Assembly: GCA_903858935.1 (NCBI GenBank)
Contig: CAIOKO010000083.1
Coordinates: forward strand, 1-43,844
Origin: an uncultured Schlesneria sp.
Lineage (GTDB): Bacteria; Planctomycetota; Planctomycetia; Planctomycetales; Planctomycetaceae
DNA length: 43,844 bases
Direction: 5' to 3'
The translations under genes were made by a program, and so were the position numbers. Of the stretch, positions 34,462 through 43,516 are shown one piece after another (the first letter of the stretch is position 1; each line of letters begins with the position of its first letter). Below the pieces are notes generated by a model. That model saw only the letters and a list, made by a program, of their open reading frames with translations. It made no database searches and was not told the origin of the DNA.

Positions 34462-34788
34462 CTTCGACTCCAATCGCAAAATAGCTGAATCACTACGCTC
34501 GTAGCGATCCCCGACACAGTAATTCTCGCTGATGAATCCGGCACTCCGTACCGAAAATCATCGCTCACGAGCTAATCTCGTTATGAAACCTCATTCAGTC
34601 TCATGAGGATAGGAATAATAGGTTGACATTTCCGACGCAAGTGGACAGGGTGGTAAACACCCATTCTGTGCGATTGCATCAGATATCTGAGACAAGCATA
34701 ATGCGCAATTGGCTCGCGGCGCCGAATTTCTTTTTCGGGTCGCGCGGTTTCGACGAAACTCGAATTAGATTTCGACGAGGATTCCGTC
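34462..34788. other. Divergent promoter region
   Basis: About 330 bp between two divergent genes. A TTGACA hexamer lies at 34623-34628 on the plus strand, but no convincing -10 is placed 16-18 bases later. Promoters for both genes presumably lie here. No repeats seen. Confidence 0.4.
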
Positions 34789-35826
34789 ATGTCGCTTTTC
34801 CGAAACATCAAACGTCGACCTCAACGGATTTATCCCTGCCACTCTTCAAAAAAAGGGCTAATCGCACTGGCGATCCTTGTCGCAGCCGTTGGTCAGATCG
34901 CGATTGCTCAGAGCAAAATCAAAGATTCGGTCAATGTGCGGGTCGACGAAAAGGGTCGGAAGTTCGTCAATAAGATCCCGTTCGACGTCTTTTTTGACGA
35001 TCCCCTCGGAGTCGTAAACAGCAATAAGAATAGCGTCGCAGCACCGGCAGAAGTCGTTAATAAAAAAGAGGATAAGTCGGCGCCTGCGGCGGCGGCGCCG
35101 TCATCTCCTTCCACCAAAGGGGGGGGGGGTATCCCCTGGCAGGAATTGATTCCGATCGAAGAATTGCAGGGCGAAGTGAAAACCGTTCGCAATAGTTTGA
35201 ACAAACAGATGGCGAATCAAGGTAGTTATAACTCCAATTTTAAGGAAATTGCCGTTGATGGCGCGGAAATGGCCGCCTTGGCCGGGATTGTTCAAGAACA
35301 TGCCGAGGCCTTAAGCTGGAAAGATAAGGCCCAGTACGTCCGTGACTTTGGTGCTCAGCTCAGTCAGTCGGCGATCGGTTTGGGGAAGGACAATTTCGAC
35401 AAAACGCGATCGGCGTTTCAAAAACTGACTTCCGTCCTGGAAGGTTCAATTCCAGCAGATGCGGGTGATGTCCCCTCGACTCGCCCCTTCAACGAAGCTG
35501 CCTCCCGCAAAGGTTTAATGAAACGGATCGAGAAAGCGAAAAACTTTCTCAAGCAGGACGTCAACAGCGAAGCCAAATTCAAATCGTTGTCCGATCAGAT
35601 CCGACGTGAAGCCGCGCTGATTTCCGCGCTGGGCTCGGTGATCACCACGTCTGGTTACGAATACACGTCGGAAGATGACTATCAAACTCATGCGAAAACG
35701 TTGATTGACGGAGGCAAAGAAGCCACATCGGCTCTTCGCGATGAATCGTACGATCGATTCAAACAGGCGGTCGACAAAGTCAACAAATCCTGCACCGACT
35801 GTCACGCTTCGTACGGAAACGGTTAA
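34789..35826 (+). CDS. Exported protein with C-terminal CxxCH cytochrome motif
   Basis: A 345-residue protein with a signal anchor (residues 22-41, GLIALAILVAAVGQIAIAQ). A low-complexity linker (about 80-113, rich in Ala, Pro, Lys, Ser, Gly) is followed by a helical domain. The C-terminus carries SCTDCHASYGNG with Cys335, Cys338 and His339. The position of CxxCH at the very end and the helical domain suggest a class II cytochrome c' type. Codons for the Gly run contain 11 consecutive G (35119-35129), an unusual homopolymer. A slip there would shift the frame and remove the haem motif. Electron transfer or gas binding is inferred. Confidence 0.75.
   Translation: MSLFRNIKRRPQRIYPCHSSKKGLIALAILVAAVGQIAIAQSKIKDSVNVRVDEKGRKFVNKIPFDVFFDDPLGVVNSNKNSVAAPAEVVNKKEDKSAPAAAAPSSPSTKGGGGIPWQELIPIEELQGEVKTVRNSLNKQMANQGSYNSNFKEIAVDGAEMAALAGIVQEHAEALSWKDKAQYVRDFGAQLSQSAIGLGKDNFDKTRSAFQKLTSVLEGSIPADAGDVPSTRPFNEAASRKGLMKRIEKAKNFLKQDVNSEAKFKSLSDQIRREAALISALGSVITTSGYEYTSEDDYQTHAKTLIDGGKEATSALRDESYDRFKQAVDKVNKSCTDCHASYGNG
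35119..35129 (+). repeat. G11 homopolymer inside the cytochrome gene
   Basis: Eleven consecutive G residues encode part of a Gly linker in the CxxCH cytochrome. Such tracts are prone to replication slippage. One-base change would frameshift the downstream helical domain and the haem site. Confidence 0.9.
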
Positions 35827-36120
35827 AACTCTTCCGGTCAAGATTGTCAGCGTTCGGTAGCGGAGGCTTCCCGCGCCCGCTAACAATTGACGTTCTACGG
35901 CCCCATGCCGAGGCTTGCTGCTCTTCGTTTTCGACGTACAAAACGGACCACATCGTCACGGAAATACAACATTAAGAAGACCTGTAATCGCCTCCGAACG
36001 AAGAGGAAGAAAGCCTGCCCGACGTCATTGTGGGTGCTTGAGAGTGGTCAGACTTTTCAAAAGTCTCTATGGTTCTAGCATCTCGAATTCAACGCACTTC
36101 ACGACAGACGAGGGATCACT

Positions 36121-37083
36121 ATGAAGTCCGCCATGCGTTTTGTGTTTCCAGCAGGGATGATGCTCGCTGCCGCCGCATTCTCAATCACGCCCACCGTTGC
36201 TGATGTGATTGAACTGAAATCGGGACATAAACTCGAAGGAGACGTGCTGAAGCAGCAGGCCGATACGTTGTATGTTGATATTGGAATTGACGTGATCAAA
36301 GTTCCTTTGAACCAGATCAAGTCACGGACCGCAGCAAAAGACGCCGCTAACGTCCCTGAAACAACTCAGAAGCATCAGCTCTATCGCACCGCTCAGCTTC
36401 CCCGCCGGAGCATCAAAGAACTCACCGAAAAATTTGGCGAAGGAGTCGTGCTCGTCCAGACGCCGGGCGGTCTTGGATCGGGGTTCATCGTCAATGAGAA
36501 CGGCTTTTGTGTGACGAACTACCACGTGATTGAACGAGAAACACGGATCGCGACGACGATTTTTCATCGTGGTGCGGACGGGTCGTTCAACCGCCGCAGG
36601 ATCGACGACGTTCGAATCGTCGCATTAAACCCCTTTTTCGATTTGGCTCTGCTGCAGATCCCGGTGCAAAAAGACCTCGTTTTCAAGCCGACTTACCTTG
36701 CTGCGGAAGAAGATCTTCAGGAAGGTGAAGAGGTTTTTGCCATTGGAAACCCGCTTGGCCTCGAACGGTCGGTCTCACAAGGAATCATCGGGACCAAGAA
36801 TCGCAATTTTCGTGGTCAGGTCTACATCCAGACAACCGCCGAGATTAATCCGGGTAACAGTGGTGGACCACTCTTCAACGCTCGAGGGGAAGTCATTGGC
36901 GTGACAAACATGAAACTGCTGTTTGCCGAAGGACTCGGCTTCGCGATCCCCGCGCCGTATGTCAAATTGTTCCTCGACAATCACGAGGCCTTTGCGTTTG
37001 ATCGGAACAATCCCAATACGGGATTCCGATATCTCGACCCGCCACGACGCAAGGCGATTGGCGAACCTGCGAAAACTCCGTGA
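36121..37083 (+). CDS. HtrA-like trypsin-type serine protease without PDZ domain
   Basis: A 320-residue exported protease. The signal peptide (about 1-27) ends near PTVADV. A short N-terminal module ([20 protein letters not shown]) has a SH3-like or LSm-like repeat pattern. The protease domain has catalytic His135 (TNYHVIE), Asp174 (FFDLALL) and Ser247 (GNSGGP), with [18 protein letters not shown]. HtrA-type enzymes degrade or refold misfolded envelope proteins. The C-terminus ends within 75 residues of the active Ser and no PDZ domain follows, so it differs from DegP and HtrA proper. Confidence 0.85.
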   Translation: MKSAMRFVFPAGMMLAAAAFSITPTVADVIELKSGHKLEGDVLKQQADTLYVDIGIDVIKVPLNQIKSRTAAKDAANVPETTQKHQLYRTAQLPRRSIKELTEKFGEGVVLVQTPGGLGSGFIVNENGFCVTNYHVIERETRIATTIFHRGADGSFNRRRIDDVRIVALNPFFDLALLQIPVQKDLVFKPTYLAAEEDLQEGEEVFAIGNPLGLERSVSQGIIGTKNRNFRGQVYIQTTAEINPGNSGGPLFNARGEVIGVTNMKLLFAEGLGFAIPAPYVKLFLDNHEAFAFDRNNPNTGFRYLDPPRRKAIGEPAKTP

Positions 37084-37345
37084 TCCGATTGCTGTCGAAA
37101 TCCGTTCGGTCGTTGAAACCCCGTTCAATTGTTGCGGGTAATGGCCGATGAGAACTTCGTATATTTCGAATATCAATTCTGTGCAAAATCGACTCGCCGC
37201 CGTTGTTGGAACGTCTATAAGTTGCGAAGATGCTTCCCACAATGTTTTGAGATTAGCTTACGGATTGAAAAACTTGAGCGAGCGGCGTCACCCGACAGTG
37301 CGCCTTCGCTCTTTTAACTGACCTTGAAAGGGATTGGACTCATTC

Positions 37346-39058
37346 ATGAATCGATTGTGGCTCCGCTCGTCTGTGGTTTTTCTGTGCCTTGCCCAATTTG
37401 TTACGACTTCGAACCTTTTGCGGGCGGACGACGACGCCCCAGGTGAAAAGTTGCTCCCCAAGGACACTCTTGCGTTCTTCACGATCTCGGACGTGCCAGA
37501 ATTCCGACAGAAGTGGGATAAGACATCGGTTGGTCAGTTGCTTCACGATCCGAAGCTGAAGCCATTCCTGGATGACGTCGAAAAGAAAATCGACGAAGCC
37601 TCGAAAAACATGGAAAACGAAACCGGTGTCTCCATCGCCGATCTTCTGGAAGTCCCACAAGGTGAGTTAACGATCGCGTTGCTGGAAAAGCCCGCTCGAA
37701 AGCTGTCGTTCGTGTTCATGCTTGAGTTTGGTAAAAACAAAGCCACGATCGAAAAGTTGCTCAAGAAATTCGACGAAGCTCTGGAGAAAGAACAGGCCGA
37801 GCATACGACGGAAGAAATCGAAAAGATTGCCGTCCATGTTTACACGCTGAAGAATCCCGAACCAGACAATCCATTCAAGACGATCACCTATTTTACAGAC
37901 GAATCATTCCTCGTTTTCAGCACGGAAATCGAAGCAATCAAGGAAGTGCTCGAACGCTGGGAAGGCGATAGCGATGATTCACTGGCTGATAATGATCAGT
38001 TCAAATACATCCAGTCAAAGTGCAAACTGGAAAGCGGTGAGCCGCTTCTGAAGTGGTACATCAACCCGATCGGGTTGATTCAGTCCGGCATCACGATGGC
38101 ACAGGCAACAATTCCCCAGGCGGGACTGGCTGCGGCGTTTCTGCCAATGTTCGGCGTCGACGGTTGGAAGGGATGGGGTGGAACCCTCGATTTCGACGAA
38201 GGGGAATTCGAAGGGGTTTCGAACTCGTTTATTTTTGCCGAGAACCCAAAAGGTTTGATGGGTGTCTTCCTGTTCCCTGAGACTCAGCTGGTCCCTCCAA
38301 AATGGGTTCCTGCTGATATTGGCTCGTACAACGCCGCGAACTGGAACATTGCCGGGGCCTATACTTCCATCGAAACGCTGGTTGATTCGTTCCAGGGACG
38401 TGGTGCAACGGGCCGCTTCCTGGATCAGATCGCTGAACAGGGCCCGATGGTCCACGCCAAGAAAGATATTATCGATCACCTCGACGGCAAGATCCATATC
38501 CTTCAGTCCGAAGCGAAAGACTCTGACGATGACGCACCACCGACACCGCAGGTGCTGGCTGCATTTGGTTTGAAAGACCCCGCGAAGATCAAGAAGACCC
38601 TCGCTGCGGCTGCCAAATCTGCTGCGTCGAATCTGGAAACTCGTGAGTTCAACGGCGAAACAATCTATGAGATTTTTACGCCAAACTCGGACCAGTCCGT
38701 TTCGATCGCTGTGACGGAAGGCCAACTGATCATCACCAACGATACCCCGCTTCTGGAAGGGGTCATGCGAGGTCAATCGGGTGGTCGAGCAGCCCTGATC
38801 GACTCGTCGGAATACAAACGAATCTCGAAGTACTTCCCATCGAAGACATCAATGGTGTCGTTCCAGAGAAGCGAAGCACAGTTTAAGACGTACTACAATC
38901 TTCTCAGAAAATCGGACAACTTCATCGACGGTATCGATGTTTCGAAACTGCCGCCGTTCGAAGCGATTTCCAAGTATTTTCAGCCGAGCGGAAGTTACAC
39001 GATTCCTGACAAGAAAGGTGCCAAGTCTGTCGCCTATTCGCTGAAGCGAAGTGAATAA
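37346..39058 (+). CDS. Large secreted protein of unknown function (DUF3352-like?)
   Basis: A 570-residue exported protein. A signal peptide (SSVVFLCLAQFVTTSNLLRA) is followed by repeated helical-beta regions. The N-terminal part reads LPKDTLAFFTISDVPEFRQK and later QGELTIALLEKP, a pattern recalling DUF3352-like proteins; this placement is weak. It contains no catalytic motif or transmembrane anchor. The start is ATG37346; TTG37334 is an alternative. A GAAAGGGA purine box is somewhat far upstream. It ends with a strong terminator. Possible role in cell envelope structure is speculative. Confidence 0.6.
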   Translation: MNRLWLRSSVVFLCLAQFVTTSNLLRADDDAPGEKLLPKDTLAFFTISDVPEFRQKWDKTSVGQLLHDPKLKPFLDDVEKKIDEASKNMENETGVSIADLLEVPQGELTIALLEKPARKLSFVFMLEFGKNKATIEKLLKKFDEALEKEQAEHTTEEIEKIAVHVYTLKNPEPDNPFKTITYFTDESFLVFSTEIEAIKEVLERWEGDSDDSLADNDQFKYIQSKCKLESGEPLLKWYINPIGLIQSGITMAQATIPQAGLAAAFLPMFGVDGWKGWGGTLDFDEGEFEGVSNSFIFAENPKGLMGVFLFPETQLVPPKWVPADIGSYNAANWNIAGAYTSIETLVDSFQGRGATGRFLDQIAEQGPMVHAKKDIIDHLDGKIHILQSEAKDSDDDAPPTPQVLAAFGLKDPAKIKKTLAAAAKSAASNLETREFNGETIYEIFTPNSDQSVSIAVTEGQLIITNDTPLLEGVMRGQSGGRAALIDSSEYKRISKYFPSKTSMVSFQRSEAQFKTYYNLLRKSDNFIDGIDVSKLPPFEAISKYFQPSGSYTIPDKKGAKSVAYSLKRSE

Positions 39059-39079
39059 TCCGGACGTCATCTGGAACTG

Positions 39080-39113
39080 GAAAGCCCGAATTTTATTCGG
39101 GCTTTCTTTTTTT
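39080..39113 (+). terminator. Rho-independent terminator
   Basis: GAAAGCCCGAAT (39080-39091) pairs with ATTCGGGCTTTC (39095-39106) around a TTT loop, followed by seven T. It begins 22 bp after the stop of the secreted protein gene. Confidence 0.95.
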
Positions 39114-39234
39114 ATGCATCATAATCGGCGGGCGAAGCTGGCCTGTGGAAGCGACTTGGAGATGGAATGATAGCGTTACAGGGGTGATGTGCGTTTAGTA
39201 TCAAAAGCTGCGAAAATGGGTGGCACGGTTTTAC

Positions 39235-39415
39235 CTCAGTCCAAAGTAGCCATCATCGCTCCGCGTGATGAGCATTGTTCGAGAACCTGTCAAATTCCAA
39301 ACCGCATATTCTCAAAACAGAAATTTAAACGGAAAATCTGTCCCGATGCGTCGGCAAGGTTTGAATCGTTTCCGACGCATGCAATTCACACGGAGCGATA
39401 ATGGCTACTTTTGCA
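39235..39415. repeat. Solo diverged unit of the 133-bp repeat family
   Basis: The sequence opens with CCTCAGTCCAAAGTAGCC and then CATCATCGCTCCGCGTGATG, the same terminal motif as the island at 41166. It ends with CGGAGCGATAATGGCTAC, an imperfect inverse of its start. The middle matches the reverse complement of a 133-bp unit with many changes. An open frame of about 70 codons spans it; its RDEHC..ESFPTHA pattern is also found in the array. It lies between a terminator and the acyltransferase gene. Confidence 0.7.
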
Positions 39416-39587
39416 GAAATCCCGAAGCATGACTCATTGAGTTATGCTTCAAACCTGAAGATGTCTAAAACCGTGGTACCCTGATTTTCCACCGCCCCTT
39501 TTGACCATAAGGCGCAACACTATCTTCCTACAAAAGCTTGGTCGTTTCATCACCCCAGGGCGAGCAACTCGCCATGCCGCTGATTCG

Positions 39588-40970
39588 ATGTGTCTACCGA
39601 CCTCGAGTGTCGGCGGGAACCTTGCCCTCCCGTGGAGAATCTTTGCGGCGCGCGAGGAAATAACAGGCTCGCACAAAGTAACGCCATCAAGCCCAGGCGA
39701 AACGACGCAAGAACCGGAAACAGCCAGGAGCTCGACACACGTCGAGGGACCATCCCAATCCCGGTTTGCATTTGTTGATGGACTTCGCGGACTGGCTGCA
39801 TTGTCGATTGTCGTGTTCCACATCTGGTGGTACGAACCCGAGCCGTGGCCGGCACTCGAATCGACATATTGGATTGTCGAACCCGTTTTACTCTGGATTC
39901 GTCGTTTCCCGTTTTTGTGGCATGAGCCCGAACCGGTGCCCGCAATCAAAGCGGCAGAACTGCTCGTCGACGCCGCCTTTCTCAAACTGCGCGGCGGTGT
40001 GCAGGTTTTGCTGGTGATCAGCGGGTTCGTCATTGCCTATACGTTGAGAAATACGTGGGTCACCCCACGAGAGATTTTTACGTTTATCGGCAGGCGACTG
40101 GTCCGACTGGTTCCACCCTACTGGGTGGCGATTGGTTTCATCATCCTCATCGATATTGTCTGCCGAGGTTTCTGGGATCTCCCCTCGCCGTTCGATGGTG
40201 ATCTTTCGATCCCGCGCGTCTCCGCTCACATGGCCTTTCTACAGGATGTCCTGGGACATGAAGCCCTGGGAGCGGGAATGTGGACGATCTGCATTGAGAT
40301 GCAATTTTATATCACCGCAATTATCGGGTGGGGGCTGGCGCAATATCTGGTTTCCCGCCCGGCGCCAGACGAGCCACGCCCATCGTTTGCCGGACTGCTC
40401 ACCGTGTTTACGCCGGTTGCATTAGTCTCGCTCTTCTATTGGCGACAGCTCGAAAGTACCTCTCCCTGGGTCGTCCACTTTGCCTGGATGTTTTTTATCG
40501 GGATGGTCACCTGGTGGACTCTTGATCGGACATTGCCAGCCTACTTCTTTCCTGCCATCGTCGTTCTGGCCGCCGTGGAGTTGGTCTTCGACGCCGAATG
40601 GCGCTATGAAAACGGGGTTGCCCTGGCGACTTCAATCGCCATTTTTATCGCAGGTCGAAGAAATCAGTTACATCGGTGGTTGAACTGGCCCTGGCTGCAG
40701 TATTTCGGGCGGATCTCATACAGTCTTTACCTGATTCACTTTCCCGTGTGTCACCTGCTGATGTCGGCGGGATGGAAATTCTGCGCGAATACACCCACCC
40801 CCGTTCAAGCGTCCGCAATTCTCTGGACCTCATTCTTCGCCAGCCTGTGTGCCGCACATCTACTTTACGAATTCGTGGAAGCCCCAAGTGCCCGATGGTC
40901 GGTAAAGCTGAAAAAGGCCACGGAGCAAACCGTGTCAGTACAAAGTTCATCGCATCAGTCGGCCCCTTAG
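39588..40970 (+). CDS. Acyltransferase-3 family membrane protein
   Basis: A 460-residue integral membrane O-acyltransferase with about ten hydrophobic segments. The conserved N-terminal block is RFAFVDGLRGLAALSIVVFH, with the probable catalytic His ending it. FIGRRLVRLVPPYWVAI gives the R-x-x-RL-x-P pattern, and SYSLYLIHFPVCHLL is the typical late block. These enzymes acetylate or acylate surface sugars and O-antigens. The start is uncertain: the frame is open from TTG39501, and ATG39588 is the first ATG; the leader before the conserved block is polar. It is flanked on both sides by repeat elements of one family. Confidence 0.85.
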   Translation: MCLPTSSVGGNLALPWRIFAAREEITGSHKVTPSSPGETTQEPETARSSTHVEGPSQSRFAFVDGLRGLAALSIVVFHIWWYEPEPWPALESTYWIVEPVLLWIRRFPFLWHEPEPVPAIKAAELLVDAAFLKLRGGVQVLLVISGFVIAYTLRNTWVTPREIFTFIGRRLVRLVPPYWVAIGFIILIDIVCRGFWDLPSPFDGDLSIPRVSAHMAFLQDVLGHEALGAGMWTICIEMQFYITAIIGWGLAQYLVSRPAPDEPRPSFAGLLTVFTPVALVSLFYWRQLESTSPWVVHFAWMFFIGMVTWWTLDRTLPAYFFPAIVVLAAVELVFDAEWRYENGVALATSIAIFIAGRRNQLHRWLNWPWLQYFGRISYSLYLIHFPVCHLLMSAGWKFCANTPTPVQASAILWTSFFASLCAAHLLYEFVEAPSARWSVKLKKATEQTVSVQSSSHQSAP

Positions 40971-41000
40971 CCTGGATTATTCATTTGAAGCGTCAGCCCG

Positions 41001-41802
41001 ACGCAAAAACAAGGGATCTTCTCCTGGTTTTTAACGGGAATATACCCCCTCGCTTGCGCAAGTTTTGAAGTTGCGAGTTTTTGATATTTTGAGTGAAATC
41101 AAAAACTCAACGCCAAGGCGCAATGACGCAAAGAATACAAACAGCTGCAACGCCTTCAATTTCTTCCAAAGTAGCCATCATCGCTCCGCGTGATGAGCAT
41201 GCGTCGGAAACGACTCAAGCGTTGCCTTAGCTTTGTGGCAGATACTTCCTTTGAATTCCTGATTAGAAAACATGCAGACTCGTATTCGCCTGGTACTCGA
41301 ACAATGCTGATCACGCGGAGCGATGATGAGCATGCGTCGGAAACGATTGAAGCGTTGCCTTAGCATCGGGGCAGATACTTCCTTTGAATTCCTGATTAGA
41401 AAACATGCTGACTCGTATTCGCCTGGTTCTCGAACGATGCTCATCACGCGGCGCGATGACGAGCGTGCGTCGGAAACGATTGAAGCGTTGCCTTAGCTTC
41501 GGGGCAGATACTTCCTTTGAATTCCTGATTAGAAAAACATGCTGACTCGTATTCGCCTGGTTCTCGAACGATGCTCATCACGCGGAGCGATGATGGCTAC
41601 TTTGGTCTGAGGTACACACTCCCTGGCTTCTTTTCTCTGCGTCTCTACGCCTTGGCGTCTTTGCGTAAAATCCTGATTGGTTTTGCTTCAACTTCTGGGC
41701 AACCCGGCCACAAGCCCCCAAATGCGCATCTTCAAAACGCAAAAGCAAGGGATCTTCTCCTGCTTTTATCGGAAACTTTTAACGGGAATAAACCCCCTCG
41801 CT
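41001..41802. repeat. Composite repeat island between acyltransferase and Tgl-like genes
   Basis: A nested set of repeats. Outer layer: imperfect direct repeats at 41001-41054 and 41737-41802, sharing AGGGATCTTCTCCTG and CCCCCTCGCT. Next layer: an inverted pair with GCC(A)AGGCG and its inverse CGCCTTGGCG, at 41109-41134 and 41635-41658. Inner layer: the inverted-repeat-bounded array at 41166-41605. No transposase gene is inside. It could be a non-autonomous mobile element with successive insertions. Function is unknown. Confidence 0.7.
41166..41605. mobile_element. Non-autonomous element: 35-bp inverted repeats around three 133-bp units
   Basis: Positions 41166-41200 and 41571-41605 are perfect 35-bp inverted repeats; the left one begins CCAAAGTAGCCATCATCGCT. 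Between and overlapping them are three tandem units beginning at 41201, 41334 and 41467, a period of 133 bp. Each unit carries the same core, for example GATACTTCCTTTGAATTCCT. The unit joints contain ATGCTCATCA and TGATGAGCAT, which form a 10-bp hairpin around CGCGGAGCGA. The 133-bp period is not a multiple of three, so a reading frame changes between units. This resembles a MITE or palindromic-repeat element. Confidence 0.75.
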
Positions 41803-42020
41803 AGCACGTCGGGCTAACGAATAATCCGGGTTAATTGAAACGATTTGTTTCTTTTAATTTGCCATGGTTTTGTGGTTCTTTTTCATACACCGCGCTTCAA
41901 TTTTCGAAATTCTGTTTTTTTCGCGCGATCGACGAATTCTTCGGTTGGAAAACAATCGATAAAAAGCATAAGCTTCTACTGTTGCGTTTGTCCGGAATGG
42001 AATTCAACGAGGGCTCATCG

Positions 42021-43199
42021 ATGCAGCGCGCAATCAATGGGATCAGTTCCAACGAAGGTGGAATCCAGATACGCGGTACGGCGGTACGCGAGCTGGACAC
42101 GGCAAAACAGCGTTTTTCGCGATATCTGAAAGAGCTTGGAATTGGCCAGTACGTGAAATTAATTGACGAGCGAGCCACCTCGCCCGGATTTCGCGGATTT
42201 CAATTGCGTGATCTCAGTTCCAAAAAATGGGCACCTGTCGGAGATACGACCCAGTTATGCGAAAAGCTCAACCTGGACACACGCGCGAATCCCGCCGATC
42301 TTGAGCGTGAAATCGTTATTTCCATGTTGTTGTGTCCCGTCCCGTTTCAGTTCCCGAGCTTTGACGAATTGATGTCGTCGATTCGTATTCGAAAAAACAT
42401 CGTTGAAGCGGCCCGGAAAACGTCATTAGCATTTGCCACGCACGAAGCGGAACGCCCCCCTGAATACTGGACTTATGACGAAGATCGCGGGTTCATTCTG
42501 CGGCCGGGTCAATCATTGATCACCGCCCTGGAGCGAGCGACACAGCCGGAAAAGTGCGGGACGCGATATACGTTTTCCTGCCGCCGCGCAGCGGAATATA
42601 TCTGCCTGTTAGGAATGGCCACGGAGGCCCGATCGTGCAACCTGGAATTATTCCAGAGTATGCACGAGCAGGCGGAAACACGAGCGATCAAAGGCTCGGA
42701 ATTTGAACGAACCTTTCTTCGCCAGATCGGCTCACCAAGTAACCCGCTGCCGGTCAGGTTTTTTGTCCCAGGCGATCGAACATGGTTTCGAAACCCTGAC
42801 AGAGATTCTTCCGACGTGACAGGTTACGAGGGAAGCTGGACGTTTTATCTCGGTTCGGGGTTATTCGCCGATTTCTGGCGTCCCGATCGAATTTTCGATC
42901 TGACCACAAAGTGCCTGACCATCTTCCATTGGAGAAATTCCACGTACCGTGATACCAACGGCGACCTGCAAATGGACGAGCAGCGAGTCGAAAGCCTCGT
43001 CGAATCAACGCTGGCCGATCCGGCAGCAACGGACGAGGTCATGCGAGAAATGCTTCAGATTCAAGAACCGATGGAAACCTTCGGTGGTGGCTGCGTCGAG
43101 GCCCATCGCGAACACGCACGTCAAATCTGCCGCGGCACATCGGATCTCGTTCTTCCCGATGTCACAACTTCCCAACGAACCGTAGCACAACTGAATTGA
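42021..43199 (+). CDS. Tgl-like protein-glutamine gamma-glutamyltransferase
   Basis: A 392-residue protein whose later part aligns by eye with Bacillus Tgl, a transglutaminase that crosslinks spore-coat proteins by Gln-Lys isopeptide bonds. Matching blocks are MSSIRIRKNIVEAARKTSLA (Tgl: a LRMNIVAAA region), YTFSCRRAAEYICLLGM with Cys187 at the Tgl Cys116 position, and FFVPGDRTWFRNPD (Tgl: FFLGD-x-x-YFKNP). The acidic residues beside and after the Tgl Cys appear replaced: the preceding residue is Ser, and the later E position looks like Ser. The N-terminal 130 residues are extra. The start is ATG42021 with GAGGG about 8 bases upstream; ATG41997 is possible. Activity is unproven. Confidence 0.6.
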   Translation: MQRAINGISSNEGGIQIRGTAVRELDTAKQRFSRYLKELGIGQYVKLIDERATSPGFRGFQLRDLSSKKWAPVGDTTQLCEKLNLDTRANPADLEREIVISMLLCPVPFQFPSFDELMSSIRIRKNIVEAARKTSLAFATHEAERPPEYWTYDEDRGFILRPGQSLITALERATQPEKCGTRYTFSCRRAAEYICLLGMATEARSCNLELFQSMHEQAETRAIKGSEFERTFLRQIGSPSNPLPVRFFVPGDRTWFRNPDRDSSDVTGYEGSWTFYLGSGLFADFWRPDRIFDLTTKCLTIFHWRNSTYRDTNGDLQMDEQRVESLVESTLADPAATDEVMREMLQIQEPMETFGGGCVEAHREHARQICRGTSDLVLPDVTTSQRTVAQLN

Positions 43200-43255
43200 A
43201 ACCAAGCGACTCCGAACGCGAATTCTTCGTTTAACCCGCAGCCAGCGGCGCAGGC

Positions 43256-43275
43256 GAATCGGCGTCCAGCCGATT
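43256..43275 (+). terminator. Possible weak terminator after the Tgl-like gene
   Basis: AATCGGC (43257-43263) pairs with GCCGATT (43269-43275) around a 5-base loop, followed by TTCTTC. The stem is only 7 bp, so confidence is low. Confidence 0.35.
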
Positions 43276-43354
43276 TCTTCGAACGAAGCAAAGCCGACGA
43301 CAACGTGCCAACCAAAACAAAAGAGTCTTCACCACGAAACACGACAGAGTGCTG

Positions 43355-43516
43355 TCAACCATTGGTAATTCGGCAAGATCGCATTCTTGCGACCCAACGG
43401 GTCAGCAGTTCAAATAGCCAGGGTCGGAGGTCTTCCGGAGGCTCAGGTACCGTCCGTTGATCTAGAAAAAAGGCCTGAAGGGCCGCCAGTTCTCTCAAGG
43501 CATCATGCACGTTCAT
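43355..43516 (-). CDS. 53-codon ORF of a dispersed repeat, copy 2
   Basis: The ORF on the minus strand starts MNVHDALRELAALQAFFLDQ and ends WVARMRSCRITNG. It is the same length as the copy at 29988-30149. The two frames share a conserved LDQRTVP block and ELLTRW. Upstream of the ATG, GCGGTTCG and CTTTCTGTC are also shared with copy 1, so the repeat extends beyond the ORF by about 40-50 bp. Longer in-frame sequence upstream to 43822 does not match copy 1 and is probably not translated. Confidence 0.45.
   Translation of the reverse strand: MNVHDALRELAALQAFFLDQRTVPEPPEDLRPWLFELLTRWVARMRSCRITNG

Noticed and set aside
34623-34628. TTGACA as a -35 box for the cytochrome gene
   Set aside because: No acceptable -10 hexamer follows at 16-18 bases, so it is not called as a promoter.
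38015-38776. Antisense frame of 253 codons opposite the secreted protein gene
   Set aside because: Shadow frame rich in Arg and Gln with no domain; no ribosome binding site.
41201-41600. Tandem repeat array considered as a CRISPR
   Set aside because: The 133-bp units are joined directly with no unique spacers and no cas genes are nearby.
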